From the NCBI RefSeq assembly GCF_000307105.1, contig NC_018645.1, positions 97,001 through 161,000 of the forward strand: a stretch of 64,000 nt of DNA. The letters are read 5' to 3'. Source of the stretch: Desulfobacula toluolica Tol2. GTDB lineage: Bacteria; Desulfobacterota; Desulfobacteria; Desulfobacterales; Desulfobacteraceae. Position numbers and translations under genes: made by a program. This document shows, piece after piece, positions 25,233 to 34,242 of this stretch; positions within the stretch are counted from its first letter, which is position 1; every line of letters starts with the position of its first letter. The notes under the pieces were generated by a model. That model did not search any database. It saw nothing but the letters and a program-made list of their open reading frames with translations, and had not been told where the DNA came from.

Positions 25233-26879
25233 ATGAATATCAACTCAACTTATCAACCTGAATTTGAGTCGCTAAAAGCGCTCTTAATTGAAATGGCCAT
25301 GGAACGGTCTGTTGACGTTCTTTTAAATCTCATTGTCAACCGGATGGTGCAGCGCCCTCACATAGCTCTGGTTAGAATCTGGTTAAAAAAAAAGGCGGAT
25401 ATCTGCAATAAATGCTCCATGTTCAAATTATGCGGACAAAAAAAAGAGTGTCTCCATTTGGTTGCAAGCAAAGGCGATTCAATATCAATGCCTCCTCACA
25501 ATTTTTCTGATCTCAATGGGCATGGGCAAAGGATTCCCATGGGGGTCACCTGTATCGGGAAAGTGGCTCAGAACAAAAAACCGTTAAGCCCGGAAGATAT
25601 TAAGTCAGATCCTGACTGGCAAAACAGGGACAACTGGGCCAAAGGAGAACATCTTCTCGGATTCGGCGGCCAACCCCTGCGCTTTAAAGACGATGTTTTC
25701 GGTGTGATTGCCATTTATTCGAGGATCAAATCCGACCGGGTAAAAGAAGGCAGGTTCTGGTTGAATATGATCGCCAACCACACTGCTGCCGCAATTGCCA
25801 ACGCCAATGCATTCAGACAAATTGATCATTTAAAATCTCAATTGGAACTTGAAAACCAGTATCTGAAAGAAGAGATCAACCAGGCTCGTTCTTTTGGCAG
25901 TATTATAGGTAAAAGTCCGTCTTTGATGAATATTCTGAACCAGATAGAGCTTGTGGCACCAACAGATGCCAGTGTGTTTATTTTTGGAGAATCCGGTACA
26001 GGCAAGGAATTGGCAGCACGGGAAATTCATAACCGAAGCCTTCGGAAAGACAAACCCATGATTAAAGTCAATTGTGCCTCTATTCCGGGTGAACTCTATG
26101 AAAGTGAATTTTTTGGCCACATCAAAGGCGCGTTTACCGGTGCCGTAAAAAACCGGGCCGGACGGTTCCAGGCGGCTGACGGGGGAACCCTTTTTCTCGA
26201 TGAGATTGGAGAATTGCCTCTTGCACTTCAGGGCAAACTTCTTCGGGTTTTACAAGAAGGTGCTTATGAACGAATTGGTGAAGATATAACAAGACATGTA
26301 AATGTAAGGATTATTGCAGCCACAAATAAAAATATCAAACAAGAAATCAAACAAGGGCGGTTCAGGCAGGATCTGTATTACAGGCTCAATGTCTTTCCCA
26401 TAGAGATTGAACCCCTGAGAAACAGGAAAGAGGATATCCGTTTATTGACCTATCATTTTCTTGAAAAAATTTCATCCGACATGAACAGAGACATTCCAGA
26501 TATTTCCAGTGCCGGAATGAAACAGCTTATTTCTTATCATTGGCCCGGAAATGTAAGAGAACTGAGAAATATTATTGAGCGCTCCATTATCACATCAGGA
26601 GACATGAACCTGAAACTTACATTCCCGGACAATGAACAACAACCGTTATCTTATAACCCCGCAGGTAATTATCTAAAAAACAAAGCCCCGACAGACAAAG
26701 TATTGACAGACAAAGAGTTAAATCGGTTTGTTAAAAAAAACATACAGGCTGCACTCAAAGCATGTAATGGGAAGATTTATGGGAAAGATGGGGCTGCAAA
26801 TCTTCTTGGTTGTGTGCCCACAACGCTTTGTTCCAGAATTAAAAAATTTAATATTAATATCCTGGAAATAAAAAAGTAA
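25233..26879 (+). CDS. GAF-domain sigma-54-dependent transcriptional activator
   Basis: A 548-residue protein. A GAF domain (about residues 15-195) contains four cysteines, Cys58, Cys61, Cys67 and Cys73, which could bind a metal or iron-sulfur cluster. The AAA+ domain (about 225-455) has Walker [10 protein letters not shown], the GAFTGA loop in [16 protein letters not shown], and Walker [12 protein letters not shown] Fis-type HTH lies at the C-terminus ([19 protein letters not shown]). It is divergent from the RdhA-like gene across 215 bp and is the natural candidate to regulate it in response to a small ligand. No good ribosome-binding site is seen before ATG 25233. Confidence 0.9.
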   Translation: MNINSTYQPEFESLKALLIEMAMERSVDVLLNLIVNRMVQRPHIALVRIWLKKKADICNKCSMFKLCGQKKECLHLVASKGDSISMPPHNFSDLNGHGQRIPMGVTCIGKVAQNKKPLSPEDIKSDPDWQNRDNWAKGEHLLGFGGQPLRFKDDVFGVIAIYSRIKSDRVKEGRFWLNMIANHTAAAIANANAFRQIDHLKSQLELENQYLKEEINQARSFGSIIGKSPSLMNILNQIELVAPTDASVFIFGESGTGKELAAREIHNRSLRKDKPMIKVNCASIPGELYESEFFGHIKGAFTGAVKNRAGRFQAADGGTLFLDEIGELPLALQGKLLRVLQEGAYERIGEDITRHVNVRIIAATNKNIKQEIKQGRFRQDLYYRLNVFPIEIEPLRNRKEDIRLLTYHFLEKISSDMNRDIPDISSAGMKQLISYHWPGNVRELRNIIERSIITSGDMNLKLTFPDNEQQPLSYNPAGNYLKNKAPTDKVLTDKELNRFVKKNIQAALKACNGKIYGKDGAANLLGCVPTTLCSRIKKFNINILEIKK

Positions 26880-26941
26880 TCATGGCCCTCCACCCCTATA
26901 TGTTTTTTGAAAATTAAGGTGAAATTTGCGCAAAAAAGATT

Positions 26942-26968
26942 AAGCCCGGCACAGATAGTGCCGGGCTT
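26942..26968. terminator. bidirectional hairpin terminator
   Basis: A perfect 11-bp stem AAGCCCGGCAC/GTGCCGGGCTT with loop AGATA lies between the convergent activator and cooS genes. On the minus strand a run of six T follows after four bases, so it should terminate cooS transcription efficiently. The T-run on the plus strand is weak. Confidence 0.8.
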
Positions 26969-27006
26969 ATTTAAGATGTTAAACAATTAAGGTGCTGCAA
27001 AACAAT

Positions 27007-28971
27007 TTAAGATGCCAGTTCACGCCTGTCGGACATATCCACAAGCGTTCTTTCTCTTGCCTTGTCAATGCCGAGCTGTTTTCGTTTTTTGTCAATATGA
27101 GCGATCATCATTCGAGCAATTTCAATGGGGTCAGAAGCCATACCCCATTTTCCATATCCCTTTTTTTCAAGACCATTAAACATAAGATCATGGAATTTAG
27201 TTTCCTTGATGGTTGGAAAACCGACACCAAAAACCGTATAAACGCCTGAAGCTACAAAATAATGGCCAATGGCCAATGCTTTTTCACTCATCCATTCGGG
27301 CGCACATCCGGCTACCGGAAGATCTGCAATGCTGTTTCCAAGACCTCCGGCTTTTACCATGGCTGACGCTGCAATGAGAATTCTTGTGTTGTCCACACAG
27401 GAACCAAGGCCCAGAACCGGAGGCATACCAACGGTTTCACAAACCTCGGCAAGACCAGGGCCTGCAAGTGGTGCAGCTTCAGGAACCAGAAGGCCCGCCT
27501 TGGCAAGCGCTATTTGTGAACATCCTGTTTGGAGTACGAGAACATCATTTCTAATCAGCTCTTTTACCAGGGCAACATGAACTGAATCTTGTTTAACTTT
27601 TGGATTTGTACAACCCACAACTCCTGCAACCCCTCGGATTCTTCCATTAATAATATTGTCATTCAGCGGTGAATAGCTGCCCCTGAAGGTTCCGCCCAGC
27701 ATATATTCGATATATTCGTGGCTAAAGCCGTGGACACCCGCCTGGATCTTTTTTGGAATCTCTATGGGCATACTTCTGGTGCCATACCTGGCAATGGCCT
27801 TTGAGAGAATTTCATCCGTGCATTTCCTGGGATCAATTTCATCAAACTCAACATGGGTGGCCCCTTCAATTTTCGCTCTCGGGTTTGTGGTTATCAAATG
27901 GGTATCATAACATTTGGCCACTTCTGCCAGACCCTGCTTGATGCACTGGATATCCACCACCATGGCATCCACTGCACCTGTAACGATTATCGCTTCTGTT
28001 GATCCAAAGTTTCCGGCATGAGGAACTCCGTGACGAGACATCATTTCCGCACCGGAACAGCACATTCCCACAAGATTAATCCCTTTGGCACCCTTGGCTT
28101 TGGCCTCTTCAATAAAAAAAGAATCATTTACAGCCGCCAGCATGCCTTCAAACATGGCAGGTTCATGGCCATGCACAATAATATTTACATGATCCTCCTT
28201 TAATACCCCCATATTGACATCTGCAAGGGTGGGAGAGGGGGTTCCGAACATTATGTCGGACAGTTCGGTTGCCACCATGGAACCGCCCCATCCGTCGGCA
28301 AGGGCTGTTCTGGTGATCTGTTTCATTAAATTGTCATAGTCCTGGTCACATCCGATATGGGTCCTGCTCATCATTTCCATGATTTCCAGCATGGCCCCTC
28401 TGGGCATGACGCCATCTTTTCTCCACAATTCCCGGGTTGCCTCAGGTGCCAGTTTGGTAAAAGGCATTTCACCGTCAACATTGGAAAATGTTTTTTCAAG
28501 TTCATCACACAGCTCTTTTGCAACCTCCAGAACCTCTTTTCCCTCAACATCAATGCCGAGGGATTTGCCAACCCGTTCAAGTTTCAGGGTATCCTCAATG
28601 GTAAAATCCTTGACCTTACCGTCAATAATCCCCCTGAACAATTCAAGGATATGCCTGCCATGATCATTGTGGGAGGCAGATCCGGCTGCCACATTTCGTC
28701 CGAAATTTCGTGCCATGATCGTATCAATGGTTGCACCGCATACGCCTACTTTTTTATATGGATCTCTTGGATTCAAGCGGCAGGGTCCCATGTAGCAATG
28801 CTTGCAACAGGCGGATTCCGCACCAATGGGGCAGGGTTTCATTTCATACCCGCGGTCAAGATCCAGTTTAACACCGTCTCTTCTGGCTTTTGTAAGCATT
28901 TGCTGAGTGGCTTCACACATTGTGCGATCCTCAACACTCACCATTTTTTTCTCACTGTTTTCTTTCCCCAT
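27007..28971 (-). CDS. cooS: anaerobic Ni-Fe carbon monoxide dehydrogenase catalytic subunit
   Basis: A 654-residue protein of normal CooS length. The N-terminal cysteine group that binds the B and D clusters is present (around residues 45-70: CPIGAESACCKHCYMGPCRL). MARNFGRNVAAGSASHNDHGRH and later motifs (GMCCSGAEMMSRHGVPHAG, GVVGCTNPK, VLQTGCSQIALAKAG, LGSCVDNTR) supply the C-cluster ligands. It interconverts CO and CO2 in the cytoplasm. No cooF ferredoxin, cooC maturation gene or acetyl-CoA synthase gene is adjacent, so it is a stand-alone cooS and its electron partner is unknown. Two tandem dyads lie in the upstream region. Confidence 0.95.
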   Translation of the reverse strand: MGKENSEKKMVSVEDRTMCEATQQMLTKARRDGVKLDLDRGYEMKPCPIGAESACCKHCYMGPCRLNPRDPYKKVGVCGATIDTIMARNFGRNVAAGSASHNDHGRHILELFRGIIDGKVKDFTIEDTLKLERVGKSLGIDVEGKEVLEVAKELCDELEKTFSNVDGEMPFTKLAPEATRELWRKDGVMPRGAMLEIMEMMSRTHIGCDQDYDNLMKQITRTALADGWGGSMVATELSDIMFGTPSPTLADVNMGVLKEDHVNIIVHGHEPAMFEGMLAAVNDSFFIEEAKAKGAKGINLVGMCCSGAEMMSRHGVPHAGNFGSTEAIIVTGAVDAMVVDIQCIKQGLAEVAKCYDTHLITTNPRAKIEGATHVEFDEIDPRKCTDEILSKAIARYGTRSMPIEIPKKIQAGVHGFSHEYIEYMLGGTFRGSYSPLNDNIINGRIRGVAGVVGCTNPKVKQDSVHVALVKELIRNDVLVLQTGCSQIALAKAGLLVPEAAPLAGPGLAEVCETVGMPPVLGLGSCVDNTRILIAASAMVKAGGLGNSIADLPVAGCAPEWMSEKALAIGHYFVASGVYTVFGVGFPTIKETKFHDLMFNGLEKKGYGKWGMASDPIEIARMMIAHIDKKRKQLGIDKARERTLVDMSDRRELAS

Positions 28972-29050
28972 TCATATCTCCTTGTTTTTTGCTCCTGGTT
29001 GCAATGATGCAGTCACCATACGAATTTTATTACTTCAGTTATCGTAAGGT

Positions 29051-29094
29051 GATACACCGTGGTATCTTTTTACAAACTAATACATTGTGGTATT
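29051..29094 (-). promoter_or_regulatory. two tandem operator-like dyads upstream of cooS
   Basis: GATAC-ACCGTG-GTATC (29051-29066) and AATAC-ATTGTG-GTATT (29079-29094) share a symmetric pattern (A/G)ATAC-N6-GTAT, 28 bp apart centre to centre. They lie 80-125 bp upstream of the cooS start, a position suitable for an activator. They match neither the CooA nor the FNR consensus that I know. Confidence 0.4.
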
Positions 29095-29199
29095 TTGTAA
29101 AGCATAATTTAATTAAAATGATAATTTTTCATTTTTTTTATTCTAAATTTTTATTGGTCGAAAAAAACTCTAAAGAAAAAAAATACCGGCATGAAATAT

Positions 29200-29243
29200 C
29201 ACCCCAAAGACTTAACAGCCATAGGCTTTAAGGCATTGGGGTG
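29200..29243. other. long hairpin between cooS and metallo-hydrolase gene
   Basis: CACCCCAA at 29200-29207 pairs with TTGGGGTG at 29236-29243, and a smaller GCC-ATA-GGC hairpin lies inside the loop. It is just downstream of the minus-strand hydrolase gene ending at 29278, so it may be part of that gene's 3' end or terminator, though no T-run follows directly. Nothing else is seen in the 306-bp gap apart from the cooS upstream dyads. Confidence 0.4.
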
Positions 29244-29277
29244 GGGGGCAGGTAAAAAAAAGTGTGGAGGGAGATGG

Positions 29278-30024
29278 CTAACCAATTGATTTGACGGATG
29301 CAAACCTTGGTTCATGAAGAGCAATAATAATATCCGCTTCTTTTTGAACCTGTTTCATAATATCATAGGCTTTGTAAACATCCACATGGGTTCCCGGCGG
29401 GATCACATCCATTTCCATGCCTTTAATTTCAGGCGGGGGATCATAATTTTCATCAATGATGCAAAATCCCGTGATTGCAGCCGTGCCCTTTTGTGTTTCA
29501 ATAAATACGGTTAAACCGCCTTTTGTGTGGACCGGCGTATGTTTGACGCGAATACCATCTATGATTTCGCAATCTTCCTTAATGATTTCAATCTGATCAT
29601 TTTCTTCAATATCGTCGATATAGTCTTCCAGATAGCGATAGTCAAGGGGATGGGGATTATGAACGGATTCAAGCTCCTTCTCATGAACATAAAACCGGGC
29701 ATTTTCACATTTATAATCATTTTCACAATGATCCATATGAAGATGGGTGTGAATTACGATATCAATATCCAAAGGCGATAAGCCGTGTTTTTCAAGCCCT
29801 TGCTCAAAGGTGTAAATTTTTCCGCCAATGGCATCTTCCCTGTCCTTTGATCTAATGGGGTTCATCTCACCCGTATCCACGAGAATGTTTTTATCGCCGC
29901 CTTTTATCACCCATGTATAAATTGGTATTGTATACTGCTCTCCTTGACCGTATTGATAAGTCATCATGCTTTTATCAAAAACTTTTGTACCCATGACAAT
30001 GGGATGAATGGTGTATTGTGTCAT
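29278..30024 (-). CDS. metallo-beta-lactamase-fold hydrolase (lactonase-like)
   Basis: A 248-residue protein with AAGGAG before ATG 30024. The motif HTHLHMDHCEND is the dinuclear metal site (His-x-His-x-Asp-His). The layout, with early IPIYTWVIKGGDKNILVDTG and the later HTPVHTKGGLTVFI, resembles quorum-quenching lactonases and related N-acyl homoserine lactonase-like enzymes. Substrate unknown; many members of this branch are not lactonases. It lies 104 bp downstream of another MBL gene but has its own upstream dyad (30042-30057). Confidence 0.8.
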   Translation of the reverse strand: MTQYTIHPIVMGTKVFDKSMMTYQYGQGEQYTIPIYTWVIKGGDKNILVDTGEMNPIRSKDREDAIGGKIYTFEQGLEKHGLSPLDIDIVIHTHLHMDHCENDYKCENARFYVHEKELESVHNPHPLDYRYLEDYIDDIEENDQIEIIKEDCEIIDGIRVKHTPVHTKGGLTVFIETQKGTAAITGFCIIDENYDPPPEIKGMEMDVIPPGTHVDVYKAYDIMKQVQKEADIIIALHEPRFASVKSIG

Positions 30025-30041
30025 GATATATTACTCCTTTT

Positions 30042-30057
30042 ACTGATAAGTATCAGT
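30042..30057 (-). promoter_or_regulatory. perfect dyad upstream of metallo-hydrolase gene
   Basis: ACTGATA-AG-TATCAGT, seven-base arms with a two-base centre, lies 18-33 bp before ATG 30024, where a repressor would overlap promoter or leader. Size and symmetry suit a TetR-type or similar dimeric regulator. Confidence 0.5.
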
Positions 30058-30127
30058 GTATGACTATATGGAAAATGTATCTGCTGTGTCAACGAAGATA
30101 AAAAAAATTAAAATCTCACCTCAAAGG

Positions 30128-31054
30128 TTACCCCAAATTATAAGGAACAGTTGACAATGTCAGTATTTCAGGAAAAAACTTAATCAATCCGCCTTCATTG
30201 ATAAGGGATTCATGGTGATTGTACATGGCAGTATCCCACATATAAAGAAAAGACCTCATGGGCTCGGATACTTTTTCTTTATCAGAAAAAAATACCCCTT
30301 GCCGGATAATGTCATCTGTTTCCATTCCTTTGTCCAGGTTTTGAATGATTTTTTTTTCCCGTTGCAAAATTGTGGAAATACCTGAGGCCCATGCATGTTG
30401 AATTTCCTTTTTAACAACACCTCCATGACTTGTAAGAATTAATTCAATGTCCATCCCCTCAAGCCGTAAAATTGATTCAACAAGCTTTTTTATGCTGCAG
30501 TCTGCCCAGCCATACCACGGGCCAAACCGGTCCAGTCCCATATCCCCGGAAAACAGGATTTTGTCTTCCGGAAAATAAAAGGAGGTGTGAGAAGGAGAGT
30601 GGCCCGGCGTATTAATCAGAACCATTTCGGGTGCCATATCCTTGAAAGAGGTTGTTTCGCTGCAGGACTCATAGGCGTTAAGGGGTTCATATCCAAGAAA
30701 ATCCACAACAAAGGAGGTCCATGGCTTTGACATGCCAAAGGCTCCGGCTGTATGTTCAATCACGAAATCCGTGGACGTCAGATATGGTTCTTCACCTTCC
30801 GGGATAAACACCACAGCATCCGTATAAGTATTAACTTGACGGGTCCAGGTGGAATGATCAAGGTGATAATGTGTAATCATGGCTGCATCCGGTTTTTCCT
30901 GTTCCAGCAATTTAGGGATTTCATCTGTCCCCATATTCATATCAATCAAAATTTTTTGCTTTGACAACAGTATCATTCCGGCACAGGATGTAAAATTTGC
31001 CATGGAATCAGGTTCCACATAGGTAATCTTGTCTGTAATTTTTGTTCTTTTCAA
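30128..31054 (-). CDS. metallo-beta-lactamase-fold hydrolase
   Basis: A 308-residue protein that seems to start at TTG 31054 (AAGGA about ten bases upstream). The metal-binding motif is THYHLDH (about residue 61), followed by NTPGHSPSHTSFY and LFSGDMGLDRFGPWYGW with the bridging Asp, and a late TSHGG. It belongs to the general glyoxalase II/MBL group; its substrate cannot be read from sequence. It is transcribed toward the lactonase-like gene and away from the PilZ gene. Residues 200-300 form a helical extension. Confidence 0.8.
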   Translation of the reverse strand: MKRTKITDKITYVEPDSMANFTSCAGMILLSKQKILIDMNMGTDEIPKLLEQEKPDAAMITHYHLDHSTWTRQVNTYTDAVVFIPEGEEPYLTSTDFVIEHTAGAFGMSKPWTSFVVDFLGYEPLNAYESCSETTSFKDMAPEMVLINTPGHSPSHTSFYFPEDKILFSGDMGLDRFGPWYGWADCSIKKLVESILRLEGMDIELILTSHGGVVKKEIQHAWASGISTILQREKKIIQNLDKGMETDDIIRQGVFFSDKEKVSEPMRSFLYMWDTAMYNHHESLINEGGLIKFFPEILTLSTVPYNLG

Positions 31055-31102
31055 AAAAAGGCATTCCTTTTTTTTATTCGAAATTTAAGCTTGTTCTTTT
31101 CC

Positions 31103-31456
31103 TTATTCTGATGAGTTTTCGTCAAGAATTAAAAGTCCGACCAGCATATGCCCCTTGTATTTTCCAGGTTCAGGCGCTGAAATATGGATTATTTGTGTCT
31201 TATGAAGTACTGGATTTACTGAGGCTTCTTCCGGGTGATATTTCATCATCAAAATATCTCCTGCCTTGATATACTTGAGTACATTGGAATCCTCGCGCAC
31301 CAATATCCCAAAACCATTTGAAGAAAAATCCTTTATTCTAAAATGATAGGCCATTTCATTTTTTCCGGGTGTAAATTCAACGCTGGCATTATTCCGGCAT
31401 TCTGTTCTGATTTCAGCACGCAAATTTTTTTTATTCTGTTCAGGATTTTTTTTCAT
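31103..31456 (-). CDS. PilZ-domain protein (putative cyclic di-GMP receptor)
   Basis: A 117-residue single-domain protein. RTECRNNA near residue 18 and IKDFSSNGFGI near residue 42 occupy the places of the PilZ RxxxR and D/N-x-S-x2-G motifs. The first motif is imperfect (RAEIRTECR), so nucleotide binding is not certain. It is cytoplasmic. It is 48 bp downstream of the MBL gene start region but on the same strand. A 27-bp imperfect direct repeat (near 31439-31466 and 31500-31526) flanks its start. Confidence 0.7.
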   Translation of the reverse strand: MKKNPEQNKKNLRAEIRTECRNNASVEFTPGKNEMAYHFRIKDFSSNGFGILVREDSNVLKYIKAGDILMMKYHPEEASVNPVLHKTQIIHISAPEPGKYKGHMLVGLLILDENSSE

Positions 31457-31540
31457 TGATAATCCAAGCCCTTTGTAAAGATGACATCCTTAATAATATT
31501 CAGGATCTTTTTCATTAATAAGCCAGTACCATATTAATCA

Positions 31541-32017
31541 TCATTGTTTTTTATATTTTTTCTCCAGGTACAGCAATCTTTTTTTCACATTAAGGCCTCC
31601 GCCAAAACCTGTCAGGCTTCCGTCTTTACCGATAACCCTGTGGCAGGGTATAATAATTGGAATCGGATTTTTTCCGTTTGCCATGCCAACCGCTCTTGAA
31701 GCTTTCGGATTTGCGACTCTTTTTGCCAGTTCGCCATAGAATATTGTTTCTCCATAGGGAATTTTTACAAGTTCCTGCCAGACCTTTTTTTGAAAATCTG
31801 TTCCTGTAATAGACAATTCAAGATCAAATCTTGTCAGCTCTCCTTTAAAATAGGCTTCAAGCTGCAAAATAATATCCATAAATTTTTCCGGGTTGTATGT
31901 CCAGTCTTTTCCAGGCTCAACCCTTGTCTTTCCCAAAGGAAAATAAAGGTTTTCAAGCAATTTGTTGCCGGTTAATAAAAGCTTTCCAACCGGGGATTCA
32001 AAATAGCAATAATTCAT
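31541..32017 (-). CDS. ogt: methylated-DNA--protein-cysteine methyltransferase
   Basis: I choose ATG 32017 (GGTGG six bases upstream), giving 158 residues; upstream codons are not typical. The protein has the active-site motif IIPCHRVIGKDG with the alkyl-accepting Cys, the Arg-finger/HTH region YGELAKRVANPKASRAVGMANGKNP and the late TGFGGGLNVKKRLLYLE. It transfers methyl groups from O6-methylguanine to itself in a suicide reaction. It is a monocistronic housekeeping repair gene by appearance, next to the PilZ gene on the same strand. Confidence 0.93.
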   Translation of the reverse strand: MNYCYFESPVGKLLLTGNKLLENLYFPLGKTRVEPGKDWTYNPEKFMDIILQLEAYFKGELTRFDLELSITGTDFQKKVWQELVKIPYGETIFYGELAKRVANPKASRAVGMANGKNPIPIIIPCHRVIGKDGSLTGFGGGLNVKKRLLYLEKKYKKQ

Positions 32018-32432
32018 ATTTTCCACCCTATGGCCTTGTTCTGTCATACGTAAATATAAAAAAACAATGAGCTTAACAATACTTCTTTTGCAATAAATAT
32101 TCAAATTTCCTGTCAGCTGGATTTCCAGGCTGTAAAATAAGTCGACGTTTTAATTGATATTTTTTTCGATATTACCTTATGTTATTCAGGCGTTTTAACA
32201 TCAATCATAAAAGTTTTACGGCACTATGAGTTCTGTTAAGCCAGTCTGTCCTGACAAACAGGGAGCGGCCAACTATTTCTTGTGCAGTGGCATTGTTATT
32301 GCCTTTATTGTTTGCAGCAGTCAAAAAAAGGAGATTAACCAGATCCATAAAAAAAGTAGCGTAATGAATTAAACAAAGTGTATTTAAATCAAACACCTTA
32401 ATTTTATGAGTTGGCAAAACAAGGAGAAAAAA
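32018..32432. other. 415-bp intergenic region, no gene seen
   Basis: This is the divergent gap between the methyltransferase gene and the cytidylate-kinase-like gene. I see no convincing coding frame with a ribosome-binding site, no tRNA and no recognised riboswitch. It presumably holds promoters of both genes. An open frame antisense to the kinase gene start continues here but shows no gene-like features. Confidence 0.4.
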
Positions 32433-33185
32433 ATGAATCAAACTTTCCAGGATACCATTTATAGGCCGGGATATTATGGCAAAAAAAGACAAAGTGCCGA
32501 GAACTGGTTGGATGAGACGATCAAAAAGTGGGACAACAAGGGGAACGCGGATAAAAAACAGGACATAAAGGAAAAATCCTCGGCAATCCATAATATTTGT
32601 TTTTCACGGCAAATCGGAGTGGGGGCTTTGGAAATTGCGGATCTTCTGTCCGGTATCCTTAATTATCGTGTTATAGACAGGGAAATTTTGGAATGTATGA
32701 CGCAAGACACCCGGCTGACAAAAAAAATAATTGAATTTTACGATGATCATTACCCTGGTAAAATGGCTGAGCGTTTCTCCATGCTCATCAAAGAAAAACC
32801 CTTTCTGAAAAACGATTATGCAAGACAGTTGATGAAAGCTATCATTGTGCTGGCCGATACCGAACCCTCTATTTTTGTCGGCAGGGGAACCCATTTGATT
32901 CTGCCCGGCAATACTGTTTTGTCGGTAAGGTTTGTCTGCAGCCGGGATTACAGGGTTGATAGGCTGTCCAATATCCTGAACATCGGCAGGTCGGAAGCAA
33001 AAACAAAATTAAATATTATGGATATTGAACAGCATGAGTTTTTTAAAACCGTTTATCACAACAAAGAAACCGGTCTTGATGAATTTGACCTGGTGATCAA
33101 CAGGGATCGTATCAACGGAAGTTTCCATGCCGCCCGGATCGTGGCATGTGCTTTTGAACAAAAATTCGGATTAACAGCACTATAA
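32433..33185 (+). CDS. cytidylate kinase-like family protein
   Basis: I choose ATG 32433 (AAGGAG six bases upstream), giving 250 residues. After a basic N-terminal extension of about 45 residues comes ICFSRQIGVGALEIADLLSG, then YRVIDREILECM, the arrangement of the 'cytidylate kinase-like' family, where a classical GxGKG loop is replaced by SR-x-G-x-G. FVGRGTHLIL and DEFDLVINRDRI further on are also typical. These proteins are predicted NMP-kinase-fold enzymes of uncertain substrate, distinct from housekeeping Cmk. It stands alone on the plus strand, followed by a copy of the dispersed repeat. Confidence 0.8.
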   Translation: MNQTFQDTIYRPGYYGKKRQSAENWLDETIKKWDNKGNADKKQDIKEKSSAIHNICFSRQIGVGALEIADLLSGILNYRVIDREILECMTQDTRLTKKIIEFYDDHYPGKMAERFSMLIKEKPFLKNDYARQLMKAIIVLADTEPSIFVGRGTHLILPGNTVLSVRFVCSRDYRVDRLSNILNIGRSEAKTKLNIMDIEQHEFFKTVYHNKETGLDEFDLVINRDRINGSFHAARIVACAFEQKFGLTAL

Positions 33186-33260
33186 CAATCTTGAACTTTG
33201 ATGCCTGTGATCAGTGCTTTTTAAACCTAAAATGCTGATCCTTGAAATTATGTTTTGAAT

Positions 33261-33340
33261 AACGGCCATGGCAGATCATTATGTCACAACAAATAATGAA
33301 AGGTATTTAATTTCAGCAGTTTAAAAGTTCTTTCATATAA
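33261..33340 (+). repeat. dispersed structured repeat, copy 1
   Basis: The unit begins AACGGCCATGGCAG and ends CTTTCATATAA. It contains the palindrome GCCATGGC and an inverted repeat ATGAAAG (33296-33302)/CTTTCAT (33330-33336). Similar units lie at 49344-49424 (minus), 56635-56727 (minus), 56761-56820 (plus), 58653-58747 (minus) and, as a fragment, at 54735-54772. All are between genes or at gene ends. Confidence 0.75.
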
Positions 33341-33402
33341 GCTTTCATAGCGTCATTATTATTAATTTTTGGTATCAGGATATGCTGGACGCATTGTCTT
33401 TT

Positions 33403-34242
33403 TTACCATTTTCCCTGTTTAAGCCTGATCCCGTTTTTTTTCAATTCCAGAACACCTTTTTTGAACAAACCGCCAATGGCTCTTTTAAATTCTTTTTTAC
33501 TCATGGAAAAAACCGTTTTAATCTCTTCGGGTGAGCTTTTATCATGGCAGGGTATAAAACCACCGGCTTGTTCCAATAAGCTTTCAATTATTTCAGCAGA
33601 ACTTTTTACAGAATCATATCCTGGTTTTTTTAACGTGAGATCTATTTTGTTGTCTTCACGAAGCCGCATGATATAACCCGTGCAGGTATCACCTATGGAA
33701 AGGTCTTGATAGGTTTCATTTATGTATAACATACCAAAATACCTGTTATCAATTACAGCCATAATACCAATTTGGGTAAAAGAATGGATAAGAAGATCTA
33801 CTTTCTGACCAACCTTAAGGTCCGTGATGTTTTTATCACAATTTACGGATATTTTTGTAGTGCCGTAAACTCTGCCTGTCATATCATCAAAACAGATTTT
33901 TGTGAGATATTTTTTTCCGGGAACCATTTTGTCCTGCTGCTCACTTTTGGGTATCAGCAAGTCTTTTTCAAGTCCCCAATCCATAAATGTCCCAAAAGAT
34001 ACAACATCTTTTGCTTCAAGGAAAACAAAATCTCCAACAACTCCATCCGGCTTTAAAGTCGTTGCAACAAGCCGGTCTTCAGAATCAGTATATATAAACA
34101 CCGTAATGGTGTCCCCTATATGCATATCTTCAGAAACGTATTTTTGGGGAAGCAGAATTTTTCCTTCGTCAGACTGTAAATACAGACCAAATTCAACTCT
34201 GCTATCCACAACCAGATCATTATATTTTCCAATTTTAAGCAT
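33403..34242 (-). CDS. CvfB/YitL-like S1-domain RNA-binding protein
   Basis: A 279-residue cytoplasmic protein. The sequence shows successive S1-like modules, including FVFLEAKDVVSFGTFMDWGL followed by DLLIPKSEQ, and IGIMAVIDNRYFGMLYINE. The C-terminus is a winged helix (SMSKKEFKRAIGGLFKKG). This S1-S1-S1-wHTH plan is that of CvfB, which binds RNA and affects translation of specific mRNAs in Firmicutes and is widespread in Proteobacteria. It appears monocistronic, convergent with the kinase-like gene across the repeat copy. Confidence 0.88.
   Translation of the reverse strand: MLKIGKYNDLVVDSRVEFGLYLQSDEGKILLPQKYVSEDMHIGDTITVFIYTDSEDRLVATTLKPDGVVGDFVFLEAKDVVSFGTFMDWGLEKDLLIPKSEQQDKMVPGKKYLTKICFDDMTGRVYGTTKISVNCDKNITDLKVGQKVDLLIHSFTQIGIMAVIDNRYFGMLYINETYQDLSIGDTCTGYIMRLREDNKIDLTLKKPGYDSVKSSAEIIESLLEQAGGFIPCHDKSSPEEIKTVFSMSKKEFKRAIGGLFKKGVLELKKNGIRLKQGKW

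Noticed and set aside
32018-32432. Riboswitch (cyclic di-GMP or similar) upstream of the kinase-like gene
   Set aside because: Some short hairpins are possible, but none of the conserved riboswitch sequence blocks I know are present.
32205-32591. Minus-strand open frame of 128 codons with hydrophobic segments
   Set aside because: It is antisense to the start of the cytidylate-kinase-like gene, has no ribosome-binding site and its hydrophobicity is explained by the complementary strand.
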